A stretch of DNA of 64,000 nt. It comes from Paulinella micropora (lineage: Eukaryota > Cercozoa > Imbricatea > Euglyphida > Paulinellidae). Where the stretch lies: contig WBZZ01006243.1 in assembly GCA_019918135.1 (NCBI GenBank), positions 97,501 through 161,500 of the forward strand, written 5' to 3'. Made by a program: the position numbers and the translations under genes. The notes below the pieces were generated by a model. It did no database searches. It was not told where the DNA came from and saw only the letters and a program-made list of their open reading frames with translations. Positions 30,830 to 41,329 of this stretch are shown in pieces. How positions within the stretch are numbered: the stretch's first letter is position 1; the number at the start of each line of letters is the position of its first letter.

Positions 30830-31095
30830 GGACACCGTGATAGCCCAGTGGTCAAGTTCTACCATCTGGGCCCTGTCGCCAGTTCGATTCCCGTCGGTGC
30901 CACCAGTATTTTCATTGAACATACCGATCCGTCTGGACCAGTATTTTCATTGAACATACCGGCCCGTCTGGAAGTGTTGGAACTGCCCTTGCGGGGGTGT
31001 CATTAGAGCTTATCGTCAATTCTTCGTACTCCCCTCACGGGTGAGACGATGGAGGCGCATGTGCAGAAATGCATCAGCCATTGACAGAGAAGCAC

Positions 31096-31157
<62 letters not shown>

Positions 31158-31456
31158 GTATTGGACACCGTGATAGCCCAGTGGTCAAGTTCTACCATCT
31201 GGGCCCTGTCGCCAGTTCGATTCCCGTCGGTGCCACCAGTATTTTCATTGAACATACCGGTCAATTTCTGGACCAGTATTTTCATTGAACATACCGGCCC
31301 GTCTGGAAGTGTTGGAACTGCCCTTGCGGGGGTGTCATTAGAGCTTATCGTCAATTCTTCGTACTCCCCTCACGGGTGAGACGATGGAGGCGCATGTGCA
31401 GAAATGCATCAGCCATTGACAGAGAAGCACTATTATTATTAGTGTTATTATTATTT
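30214..31456 (+). repeat. Chain of four tRNA-derived SINEs, head to tail
   Basis: Copies lie at 30214-30525, 30527-30829, 30831-31162 and 31164-31456. Each head follows the ATT tail of the previous copy with one or two G or TG bases between. Body variants with one or two of the CAGTATTTTCATTGAACATA segments alternate. The last tail ends about 30 bp before the second telomere-like palindrome. Confidence 0.8.
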
Positions 31457-31484
31457 AGGTGTGTGCGTGTGTATATACAAATAT

Positions 31485-31878
31485 ATGATCATTTATGTAT
31501 AAAAACCTGTTCATTCATACAGTAAATACAAGCGCAGAAAAACAAAAAAAGCACACACAGGATGACAGAAAAACATACACAGGAATCACAAAAACATACC
31601 CTTGTTTTACAAAAATACGACAAACTAAGCACACTAAGAGAGATTTAGACAAAATAACGACAAAAACACCATTGTATATAAACTTCGTTTATATGGTTTT
31701 TGTCGTTATTTTGTCTAAATCTCTCTTAGTATGCTTAGTTTGTCGTATTTTTGTAAAACAAGGGTATGTTTTTGTGCTTCCTGTGAATGTTTTTCTGTCA
31801 TCCTGTGTGTGTTTTTTCTGTTTTTCTGCGCTTGTATTTAATGTATGAATGGACAGGTTTTTATACATAAATGATCAT
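31485..31878. other. 394-bp imperfect palindrome, candidate replicated hairpin telomere 2
   Basis: Two arms of about 180 nt differ at fewer than ten positions and meet at ATAAACTTCGTTTAT. Shared with palindrome 1 are the outer end ATGATCATTTATGTA, the central inverted repeat with a TTC spacer, and the inner arm (TTTTTGTCGT followed by ATTTTGTC). The rest of the arms is unrelated. Shared core with divergent arms is what a common resolvase recognition site would predict. Confidence 0.78.
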
Positions 31879-32043
31879 CAAACACAAATAGGGGGGGGGG
31901 TAGGGGGGGGACATACACAAACATACAAATGAAAATAAATTTGCTTTTTGCTTTTTCTCCTCGGACGATCAGCAACAAAAATCCTTTTTGACCAAAATTG
32001 GTGGCACCGGCTCAGCCATAACGATATTATTTTACTGATATGA

Positions 32044-32474
32044 TCAAAATTGAAGGGACCTTAAATATTTAATATTAGATTCCATCTCTCTTTGCTCCTC
32101 TCTCTGCTCCTCCGTCAGTTTCTCCATCTGCTCCTCTTTCCGCTTCTCTACCTCTTCCTCTTTCTGCTTGAGATATTCTCCTTTGTATTTATCCAATATT
32201 TTCTTATTAATTTCTGTGTATTTCTTTTGGTACTCTTGGATCTTATCCTTATTTAATTTATAATATTCCCTTCGCTGTTTATTTATCTTATCCTTATTTG
32301 CTTCTCTATATTTTCTTTGATGCTCTTTAATCTTCTCCTTGTTATTTTCCCTGTATTTTTTTCGCTGTTCTTTAATCTTTCCTTGTGTTTCATTTGATAT
32401 CTTTCCCTGTATCGTTGCTGTCGGGGATCGGGGGCATTTAGGAAAACCTTTAGTTCTTCTATGGTATAGCTCAT
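32044..32474 (-). pseudogene. Basic helical protein (KENKEK-type repeats), frameshifted
   Basis: The ATG at 32474 gives MSYTIEELKVFLNAPDPRQQ and then a Lys/Arg/Glu-rich coiled region. Frame changes near 32385 and 32330 lead to the frame that ends at 32044 with repeats like REANKDKINKQRREYYKLNK. The tail resembles the charged C terminus of the GIY-YIG genes here but no nuclease domain is present. It lies between palindrome 2 and the right inverted repeat. Confidence 0.5.
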
Positions 32475-32487
32475 ATTACTTTATACT

Positions 32488-32938
32488 ATATATATATATA
32501 GTATGTGCTTAATACATAATTCAACGAGTGATATATAAGAGCAGGCGAGTGTAAATGTCTTCTCCTATTGGTGTCCACCCCCATGGTCGGACGCGACCGG
32601 GTCGTTTTTTTAAGAGTTGGACACTTTTTAGTCATTAAATTTCAATATTTATTATATTATTCTTCTTCCTATCAACTTTTTTTAATATTGTCCAAGGTGT
32701 CCAAGCTTTTATTAATGTGGAGTGAATTTTCCAAGGTGTCGGGATACTCTCTACTAGACACCTTCCAAAATTCCGCCCGCGGGGTAATTGGCCACGGACA
32801 ATTGGCCTTCATTAATACTAACACGAGTCTGTCTCAATCGGTTGTTTATTATTAACTTCAGCAGTCCAAGTGGAACAACAACATTTAAGAAGAATATCGC
32901 GGTTTATTTGGATTTATGATTTAAAATAATTAAAATAG
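32488..32938 (-). repeat. Inverted repeat of about 450 bp, right copy (viral TIR)
   Basis: This is the reverse complement of 17102-17545. It differs from the left copy in setting: here a 600-bp segment with one gene separates it from the palindrome, whereas the left copy abuts palindrome 1. Confidence 0.88.
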
Positions 32939-32961
32939 TATAATTATTTATAAGGGACATA

Positions 32962-33190
32962 ATGCCGAGGACACCTCAATTCACTGAGGAAAGAAGTAGT
33001 TCAGCTGAGAAGGGAAAGGGCGAAAGCATTTTTGAAGGCTCATCCTGATAAGAATAGGGCAAATGCGAAAGCATACTATTATAAGAACCAAGAGAGGATA
33101 AAATTTTTGCGGAAGGAGAAATACGAAAAACAAAAGACAGAATTGCTTGAATTAAGGGCTTTTCGTAATAATGCATTAAATAATATATAA
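32962..33190 (+). pseudogene. Small basic hypothetical gene, frameshifted
   Basis: The ATG at 32962 (MPRTPQFTEE) starts a frame that breaks near 33000. The second frame continues in coding style (AFLKAHPDKNRANAKAYYYK) to a stop at 33188-33190. The product is about 75 residues, basic and helical. No family is recognised. Confidence 0.4.
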
Positions 33191-33208
33191 TTTATTTTAT
33201 ATATAACC

Positions 33209-33466
33209 ATGGACACCTCTCACCGCCGATCGTACTGGACGTATGACGATTTAAGACTTCATTTAGATTATGTAAGTGGAAATTATTTTCTAAATCTGGT
33301 CAATGCTGTTTCATTTATCTCGCTTGATGGAAAGTGGAACACGAACGACTGGAAACTTGTGGAAAGTATGGAAAAAGGGGAAGAACAATATTGTTGTTGC
33401 TCACACGAGATTACAAAAAACTACATTGTAAAAAATGTAAAAAACGGAAACGAAATGCTAGCAGTG
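33209..33466 (+). pseudogene. Cys-rich zinc-binding gene, 5' half, cut by inversion
   Basis: A TTATATATAACC box precedes the ATG. About 85 residues follow, ending with a conserved-looking module CCCSHEITKNYIVKN...NGNEMLAV. At the AGTGTG at 33463-33468 the sequence changes abruptly to the reverse strand of fibre repeats. The missing C-terminal half, beginning GSECIKQF, is at 38160-38418 on the opposite strand. Together they would make a Cys-rich protein of about 165 residues. Function unknown; possibly nucleic-acid binding. Confidence 0.6.
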
Positions 33467-34243
33467 TGTCAAAGTCTGTATTAGCCCTTGCTGTGGTATA
33501 GTACAAATTAGTACCTTATGCTAAGTTGTTAGTTGATTTAGTGCCTGGCCGTGTGTCAAAGTCTGTATTAGCCCTTGCTGTGGTATAGTATAAATTAGTA
33601 CCTTCTGCTAAGTTGTTAGTTGATTTAGTGCCTAGCCGTGTATCAAAGTCCGTATTTGCTCTCGCGGTTGTATAGTATAAGTTAGTACCCTCTGCTAAGT
33701 TGTTAGTTGATTTAGTGCCTAGCCGTGTGTCAAAAGCATAACCAAATGTATCAGTCGTAATGATTGAAGAAACCAATATCGTATTTAGTAAATTTACTCC
33801 AGTTGTATTCAAATTCCCTCCCATACTAATATTACCTGATTCATCAACATTTATCGGAAAAGGTTTATTCACCCAAGTGAAGTGTTATATGTAAGATAAC
33901 TTTTCGCGGCTATTGGTGCCGTTATGACCACATCAGTTAATTTATCTAATTTAAAGTCGCTTATATAACTTGAAGACAGTGTCGCAAACGAAATATTGCT
34001 CAACCCATCTGTTTTTAATATTTGGTTCGCCGTGCCATCCGCTAATGGTAGACCGTATTCATTATTAATTGATACATAACCAGTATCAGATACCAACAAA
34101 GAAGAATTATTATTTCTTGATGATATTGTTATGTCATCAGTCCTTGCTTGTAGTGAGTTTGCTTCAATATGATCTCCATATAATACGCCATCAATTTCTA
34201 AATCCTCATCCACTATGACAGAGCCGTAAAAATGATATTCCAT
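33466..34243 (-). pseudogene. Fibre protein, N-terminal half, cut by inversion
   Basis: The ATG at 34243 starts MEYHFYGSVIVDEDLEIDGV, a pattern of short beta repeats. A frameshift near 33872 leads to the second frame with repeats of the TKSTNNLAEGTNLYYTTARA type (about 24 residues per unit), known from phage and algal-virus tail fibres. The gene runs into the breakpoint at 33466. Its continuation on the plus strand starts at 38419. This half probably holds the virion-attachment end; the joined protein would end in an S74-type domain. Confidence 0.7.
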
Positions 34244-34312
34244 GGATTTCCTAAATGGTTCATAATTTAATAGAATTATTTTATATCGTAGTATACATAG
34301 TTTTTAAAAAAT

Positions 34313-34955
34313 ATGAATATATTTGGCCGATCACAAGAACAGCAGTCAATAGATACTAAAACTATTGCAGTTACTGCTACTCCAACACTGACACGAGTTA
34401 TTCAAAATGTTTATAACTCAATAGCACTTAGATCAGCCATGACTGGAACATCTTTTACAACTCTTGACACATCTGGCACTGGAAGCAAAACAATCTCTAA
34501 TCTTGGAGTTGGTCAATAAAAAATTGTTTCCTTTCCTGGTTGTTTAACAATGGCTGCAAATCCCGCGGGGAATGGATCCTTTCAATTTCAATTCTATTTT
34601 GATGACGGCTCATATGCTTATAGTCTTGATACAGAGATAACTGATTATTTTCCTGCTTTTACTAATGAAGAATATAGTTGCAAATGGATTATCCAAAAAC
34701 AACCACAACACAAGTTCTTTTAGCATGGAGATTACGGCTCCCAGCAATGATATAAGCGGACAGACACCTAAAAAAACGGGTCGCATTGAAACTTATCCAA
34801 CTAACAGAGTTTCTGTAACCTGTGCAGAAAGCGCGAACATTTCATTGAATGTTTATTATAAATCAAGAAATGCTGACAAGCCTGTTTCATTCAACCCCTC
34901 ATATTTTAGCATTGATGTTATGAGAGATATAGCACTGACAGCAGATTACATATGA
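34313..34955 (+). pseudogene. Structural (fibre- or capsid-associated) protein, frameshifted
   Basis: The ATG at 34313 reads MNIFGRSQEQQ, similar to the start of the gene at 15513 (MNLFGQST). A stop follows at 34517; the same frame then continues with a beta-rich stretch (GSFQFQFYFDDGSYAYSLDT) and changes near 34665 to the frame ending at 34955. It is the only gene of the inverted segment that would be on the minus strand if the inversion were undone. No domain is recognised. Confidence 0.5.
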
Positions 34956-35146
34956 AACCCGTCATACATATCTTTTAATGTTGTTAGTTTGCCCTCGCGT
35001 TGAGATAAAACATCGCGAAAAAATGTCTTATAATCTAACTTACCATATTTAAGAATAGGGCGTTGGTCTGGTGGTATATGTGCGTATCTACTCTCGTGCC
35101 ATTTCTTCATATCCTCCTGCATTATGATGCGGTCTTCCACTTTCAT
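34946..35146 (-). CDS. Small hypothetical protein (66 aa)
   Basis: The frame is intact, with the ATG directly at a TTATAT box (TTCTTATATATGAAAG). The product is charged with several aromatic residues (MKKWHESRYAHIPPDQRPIL). Its 3' end overlaps the convergent structural pseudogene by 10 bp. No family is recognised. Confidence 0.5.
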   Translation of the reverse strand: MKVEDRIIMQEDMKKWHESRYAHIPPDQRPILKYGKLDYKTFFRDVLSQREGKLTTLKDMYDGFHM

Positions 35147-35156
35147 ATATAAGAAA

Positions 35157-35569
35157 TTAAATGTCTTTTGATACTTTCAAATGTGCCGTTATTATTTCAT
35201 AGCAACTATACCCGTTCTCTGGCGGATTTCGCTTTGCTTTAGTTGGCACTTTCTTTTCCTTCGTTGGTGTGGACGCTTCTAAAACTGGTAATTCTTTTTT
35301 CGCCAGTTCTTCTCCCACATTAGCCTTCATTTCGGTGATGCCAGTTTCTTCTGTTGTTTCTGGTTCATTGTCAAAGAATTTTTTCATCGTATCAACGGAG
35401 GGCAAATAAAACTTCAACATTATCACCCTCTGGTTTTTGTTCCGGTCGGTACTTTTCGTAAAATGCGACAATATCAGGTTTAAGTGATTTGCTTGTTGGC
35501 AGTTTTATATCGCTACTTAAATGAGTCAATTTTTCTATTTGGCTCAGATAATCTTTTTTGGTTGCCATG
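35157..35569 (-). pseudogene. Hypothetical protein, one frameshift
   Basis: The ATG at 35569 follows TTACATATAAC. The first frame (MATKKDYLSQIEKLTHLSSD) ends at about 35392 and the second continues from about 35420 to 35157 with a Lys/Glu/Pro-rich linker and a C-terminal CYEIITAHLKVSKDI. It lies directly downstream of the primase-helicase, in the same direction. Function unknown. Confidence 0.5.
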
Positions 35570-35608
35570 TTATATGTAAGCATAACAAAAAAATCTGTTT
35601 CATAGTAT

Positions 35609-38022
35609 TTATTCATCATCGTCGTCGTCGTCAAAAGCCCATTCATTATCGCCGTAAATAACCTTCCATTGATTTTTACATTCTTCTAAGGTTGGTAAAT
35701 CTGCGTATCTAATTCTTACACCCTCTTCCATTATTTTCTTCTTTTTTACCACATTTGGCATCAGTTTTCTACGATTAGTCCAGAAACTTACCCGTGAAGT
35801 GCGCGGATCATTAGCGGTTGCTTTATACACATCATACATTGTTTCTTTTGAAATTTCCTTACCAAAATGAATTTCTGGAAATTCATTTGTAATATATCCC
35901 AAGTTTAAGCAATCCAACCACCGCTTTCTCAACTTTGAAAGGGATTTCACTTTTTGTTCTCGCAGACCCTTTCTAATGATTGTTTCGCGGTCGTTAAACT
36001 CGCTAAGGTCTCTTTCGAGGAGAAACTTCGCCAGTCGTTGCCTGTCAATAGATCTAATATCCGTAATCACTTTTCTCTTTTCGTCTGGTTTCATAAGTGC
36101 CATTCATCAGAAACTTCAGTGGTTCCCGCCGGCACTACCCATTCTTCGTTTGAAGCAAGGACTAGAAATAACATATTTTCTAATGTTAGATTTGGTAAAT
36201 ATTTTTGTTTAAGAGTGAGTGTGTTTTCTGATACAAGTTTCTTAATTGTTCCCGTTCGTTCCTTGTCGCCACCCCATACCATTTCGTCCATAAATACTAC
36301 AATTGCTTTTGCGAGTTGAGCATTAAAATCGCCTAATTAACATCGGACGGCTGGAAGTAATAATCGGCACCTATTATGTTTTTGAATATTTCAAGAATGT
36401 TACCCTTACCTGCTCGTTCAGTGCTTGTCAAAACTAATGATAAATGTAGTTTTTGCCACGGCTTTTGGTAAATGCTCGCAAATATCAAGCACCTTTTTAT
36501 ATATGTCCTGCCTTCCCCCACACCATCTGTTTAAGATATGTTGAAAGAACGCTTCACTTTTTTCTTCTTCTGCCGTGAATGATTTTACTTCTTCTAATGT
36601 GTCCGCTGGAATTTCAAAACCCTTAAACAAGTTATAAAACCCTTATTTGTCGTTATCAAAGTATGCCTTAGGATCAAAGATTACAGCATTCACTTCGTGT
36701 CTTTTCGGGTGTATAGTCCACATTTTATACAAATTAACAACATTCAATGTGGCGGGGTTTTGCCTAGTGCTATCCAGTCCTCCTTTGATAAGTTAGTCTG
36801 TATTCTTTTGTTTTTGAAGAATGATTCCATCGCTGATTCCGTCTTGTAGCGGAATACCTGCTTGCCTTTGGAATCAACATACTCTTCAATTATAGTTGGC
36901 TTTGCTAAGTTAGCAAAAGTATATGATTTATTCATCCAAGCCAAAGCAGTATCTAACAACTCTTTGAATTTTTCTAAATTATTACATTCGCTGGCAAGTC
37001 GTCGTAGGTCATCAATCGTGTTGATATTACGGACGATAGGAGGCGATAGTTCGTGAATTTTTATACCTTTACCCTCGCAATTACTATCGTGGCAGTAGAA
37101 ATACAACCCGTCTCTTCTCCATACTACATAGCAATTATCGCTTTTATTTTCTTCTCCGTTTATAATACATACTCGTGTCCCCTTGGTTTTTAAAACAAAC
37201 ATTCTCTGCTTTATTTCAACAATTTCTACATTTGGTATTTTGCTGAGTATAATTTCGCGAATTTCCTCCAATGTGATATGTTGATATCGTTTCAAAGTTG
37301 TATATTCGGGAATTTTAATGTCGTAAAATGTATCATCATCGGGGCCCATAATCAAATAATCGTCTATTTCCACATCTTGTAGCAATTTCAAGGTGTTTGT
37401 TTTTGGTGTGTATGAATACGGAAGCAAAACACGATCGCTATCCTCTTTATGAGAGTAGATAGTGCGGAAAGCACTGTTTTTGTTATATACAGAAATATCA
37501 AGTATAGTCCGCAAGTCAATATTTTTGTCGGCTCGTTCAAATGTAAAACAGAGGTCGGGGTAATCTTTTTCAATTACCACTTCCACATACTTCCAAAACT
37601 CTTTTTGTGTTTCGCAGTTTTCAAACACCAAGCCGTTATCGTAAGAAAAATGGCACGACATTTTACCATTCTTACTCGCATCCAAGTATGTTGCTTTTTT
37701 GATTAGACTTCAAGCCTACATTAGCAAACACATTTTCCATAAGTGTGTTCCACCGCTCATACGTCTTTTCTCGTGAGATTGGTAATTCATCACCATCAAT
37801 GTCTGCAAACATTCGTTGGGGTTTGTTTTCCATTAATACTTCATAGTATTGCTTTTGTTCATCGGGTGTTTTTTCAATCAATCCAATGAAATTCTCTTGG
37901 TATGGCACAGTGGTGAATTGTTTGTTCCCCCACTTGATAAGAACCGCATCCTGTGGTTTATCTCTCAGTGCTTCTTCTTGTTTCCAATACCATTGCTGAT
38001 TGGTCAGGGTCGGTGCTGTCAT
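35609..38022 (-). pseudogene. D5-like primase/SF3 helicase, multiply frameshifted
   Basis: Start ATG 38022, right after CTATATAAC. In order: AEP primase motif I (RMFADIDGDE), motif II (MSCHFSY), motif III region (RTIYSHKEDSDRVLLPYS), a Cys/His zinc module (FYCHDSNCEG), SF3 Walker A (TERAGKGNIL), Walker B (MDEMVWGGDKE), motif C (VLASNEEW), and a C-terminal domain ending in an Asp run. Frame breaks occur near 37690, 36745, 36640, 36480, 36320 and 36100. This is the standard replication protein of Polinton-like viruses and virophages. It is unrelated in helicase class to the UL9-like enzyme of element B, which supports A/C and B being different replicons. Confidence 0.82.
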
Positions 38023-38159
38023 GTTATATAGTCGCTCGGATCTTTTTAATAAAAATAAATTAATTATTCTATATATCCGTATAACCATATATACCATAGT
38101 CTTTAATATGTAATTATAATTTTTTATATATCTTTATGAAAAAAAATATTTTTTTTTTT

Positions 38160-38418
38160 TTACTTATTCAAGCACCCGCGTTTACTAAATCCTTTGAATT
38201 GTCCGCAAAGTTCGCAATACTTTAATTTATTTATTAGGCAGGTCTTATGATAATACCTGTCCCTGTTTGGATACTTTTCCACAATCTTTTTTGGAATCGC
38301 CCTGTTGCTATTACAATAACAACAAAATTTAATGTTCGGATTGTCAAGAGTGCGAATAAGCAATGACAGGTCTTCGTTCATTTTATCGTTCTTAAATTGC
38401 TTGATACATTCAGAGCCC
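38160..38418 (-). pseudogene. Cys-rich zinc-binding gene, 3' half, cut by inversion
   Basis: The minus frame begins GSECIKQFKND at the breakpoint and shows two zinc-type modules: FCCYCNSNRAIP and CELCGQF, with a His/Cys pair in YYHKTCL between. Its 5' half is at 33209-33466 on the plus strand. Downstream comes an A/T-only stretch (about 38100-38160), then the promoter region of the primase gene. Confidence 0.6.
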
Positions 38419-40845
38419 ACACTGAATCAACTAACAACTTAGCAGAGGGGACGAACCTTTATTATACCAATGCGAGATTTGATACACAATTAGCCACTAA
38501 ATCAACTAATAACTTAGCAGAAGGAACCAATCTATACTATACCACAGCAAGAGCCAATACAGACTTTGACACACGGCTCGCGACTAAATCAACTAATAAC
38601 TTAGCAGAAGGTACTAATTTATACTATACCACAGCAAGGGCTAATACAGACTTTGACACACGGGTAGGCACCAATCAACTAACAACTTAGCAGAGGGGAC
38701 GAACCTTTCTTGTACCAATGCGAGATTTGATACACAATTAGCCACTAAATCAACTAATAACTTAGCAGAAGGAACCAATTTATACTATACAACAGCAAGA
38801 GCCAATACAGACTTTGATACACGGCTCGCGACTAAATCAACTAATAACTTAGCAGAGGGAACTAAATAATACAAAACAACCGCGAGAGCAAATACAGACT
38901 TTGACACACGGCACTAAATCAACCAATAACTTAGCAGAAGGAACTAATTTATATTACACTACAGCGAGAGCAAATACAGACTTTGACACAAGACTTTGAG
39001 GTAAAACAACCGCAGACTTAAAGAGGGAACCAATTTATACTATACTGATGGAAGGTTCGACACACGGCCAGGCAATAAATCAATAGATGCTTTAAGCGAT
39101 GTAATAATAACAGCCCCTGTGGTAAATGGACAATTAACATACAACGGCACAAACTGGGTAAATTCCACTTGGTCACTGGCTTTTCTTGCTTTGACTAGTG
39201 AGACGATGGGACGATGTCGGGTGACATTAAAATGGGTGCTTCAACTTATACGACGTATACAGGCCCGCAGACTATGACAACCAATTCTTTACCTTCTCCA
39301 TTCGTTTCTTCTGAATACAATCCAGCATATGCAGCTTTTAATGCCGAACAGGACAATTATTTGTCTACCGACGTGTACTACAATACCTCAACAGGAGTTT
39401 ATCAAAGAAATCCGCCAAACACGAACACATGGGGAGGAACACCATACACGGGCGAACACATAAAAATAGACTTAGGAGCCATATACAGGATAAAAAAAAT
39501 ATTATGTACGTTCTGCAAATTTCAACCCTCAATACTCTGCCCCGAATACTTGGTATATGGGCACATCCATGGACAACACCACATATACATTATGGGATAC
39601 ACAGGCAGGTCAGGTTTTTGCTTCACAATGAACAAAAACATATACTCCAACAGCAGTTTTTGCGAGATATATCATAATGGTTGTTAATAGTGCAGGTAGT
39701 AGCGGGACAACACTCAGGGGTCAAGTAAGAATTGCCAGTCTATATTTTGATTATGAAACCTTGAATTATGATATAACGGCGGTTAGAAATGTGGTATGCG
39801 ACGCGATAACGGCAAGCGGAGCATTAACAGGAACCACATTAACAGCAAGTGGTTTAATTACAGCAAATGCGGGATTAACAGGAACTACATTAACAGCGAG
39901 CGGATTAATTATAGCGAATGCGGGATTAACAGGAACCACATTAACAGCGAGTGGATTAATAACGGCGAATGCTGGCATAACTACAACAACATTAACAACA
40001 AGCGACAATATAGTAGTAGGTGCTGGTAAAAGTGTTTTCGTTAATAGAAATGCTCTCGCCAATAATAAATTAGTCTTATGGAATGGTGGTACAACGACAA
40101 CAACAGCATTTTTGGGTTTTGGTGTTGCTAGTAATACATTGTTATATAATGTTAATTCTTCATCTGATAGTCATGTGTTTTATTATGGAGGCACAAATGA
40201 ATTATTTAGAATCAACGATACAGCAATTACAGCTTCAAGGTCAATAAGTCTTCCAACAGCATCCAGCGGTTATTTGACACTAAGACAAAGACCAGTTTAT
40301 ACTTATGACCCACAAATATTCTTGAAATCAGGAGGATATTCAAATTATGGTGTAGTTTGTGCGGCAGCTGGTTTGCTTCATGCTTGGACTACTTCAAACT
40401 CATCAGGTGAGCCTTCTGGCACTTATAATTATGTTCCTCTTAATGGAGCTTGGTCAAACTCATCGGACAGGAGGCTTAAATAAGATATTAAAACACTAGA
40501 CTGCGGTGATTGTTGCGATAAACTAATGAAAATAAATTGCTGTTCATATTATTTGAAAACAGACAAGAAGAAAGAAAAAAAGAACCACGGATTTATTGCT
40601 GATGAAGTTAAAAAAATATTTCCAGATTTGTATCTGAAAGCGGAATGAAAGCAGATGATGGAGATGGCTACCTTGAAGGCATAACATACACGGACTTCAT
40701 ACCAATATTGGTCAGTGCTTTTCAACATATGGCGGAAAAGGTGATTAATGTAGAAAAACAAAATAAACATTTTATGAATATTATAGAAGATCTATCTAAT
40801 CAACTAGCTGAAATTAGAGCAGTTGTTTTTTCTTCAAATGTCTAA
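38419..40845 (+). pseudogene. Fibre protein, C-terminal half with S74-type intramolecular chaperone domain
   Basis: The part 38419-39000 encodes eight or nine NNLAEGTNLYYT-type repeats with several frame breaks (near 38670, 38870, 38910 and 39000). A middle region (39214-39687) and a second repeat array (TASGLITANAGLTGTTL, four times, from 39820) follow. The C terminus has the auto-cleavage signature SSDRRLK near 40470, here followed by TAA where an acidic codon is expected, then HGFIADEVKKIFPDL and a coiled end. In phage tail spikes this domain trimerises the fibre and cuts itself off at the Ser. It is probably the host-recognition fibre of the virus. Confidence 0.75.
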
Positions 40846-41199
40846 TAATACAACTAGACTTCACAGACCACCTCCTATTATTGATATGTCGACCTAACAC
40901 CAGAATTAAAGTCTCGCGTCATTTCAGCGGAGTTAAAGAATGAGGAGAAAAAAATAAAACATGAGTTGGAAGACGAGTGGCCATGTTGCTGTTTCAAAGA
41001 AAGAACAGATGCGAGATTAATCACATATTCAACTCAAATAGCAATATTAGTGGGTGTTATAATCCTCCTTTGCATCGTTAGATTGAGCGATCCATCGATT
41101 AGTTGCGCAAATTCTAACACTTATGTCTCTATTCTTTCGTTGTGCTTAGGGGAAAATATGTCCTTCACCGAAGTTGAATTAAAGACCAAAAGCAGATAA
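40838..41199 (+). pseudogene. Small membrane protein, frameshifted
   Basis: The ATG at 40838 overlaps the end of the fibre frame. The first frame (MSNNTTRLHRPPPIIDMST) stops at 40897 and a second frame picks up at once with a Lys/Glu helix, a Cys cluster (WPCCCFKER), and one transmembrane segment (IAILVGVIILLCIVRLS) followed by a short hydrophobic part. Small one-helix membrane proteins are common in this virus group. The exact family is not recognised. Confidence 0.5.
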
Positions 41200-41329
41200 A
41201 CCAAGCATGTTGTCATAGTGGATTTGAAGTTTTAAGATGTTTCCGTAAATTATCGATTCTAAATGATTTACCACATGTACATTGAATTATTTCTGATTGA
41301 TACAACCTAATTTTTCAAGAATAATTCCT

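Noticed and set aside
17554..31878. The palindromes as simple assembly fold-backs
   Set aside because: A fold-back would continue into the reverse complement of the flanking DNA. Here both flanks are different and palindrome 2 has mismatched arms. It still deserves a read-level check.
38430..39000. A CRISPR-like array from regularly spaced repeats
   Set aside because: The repeats are translated protein repeats (NNLAEGTNLYYT) without unique spacers and with codon-level variation.
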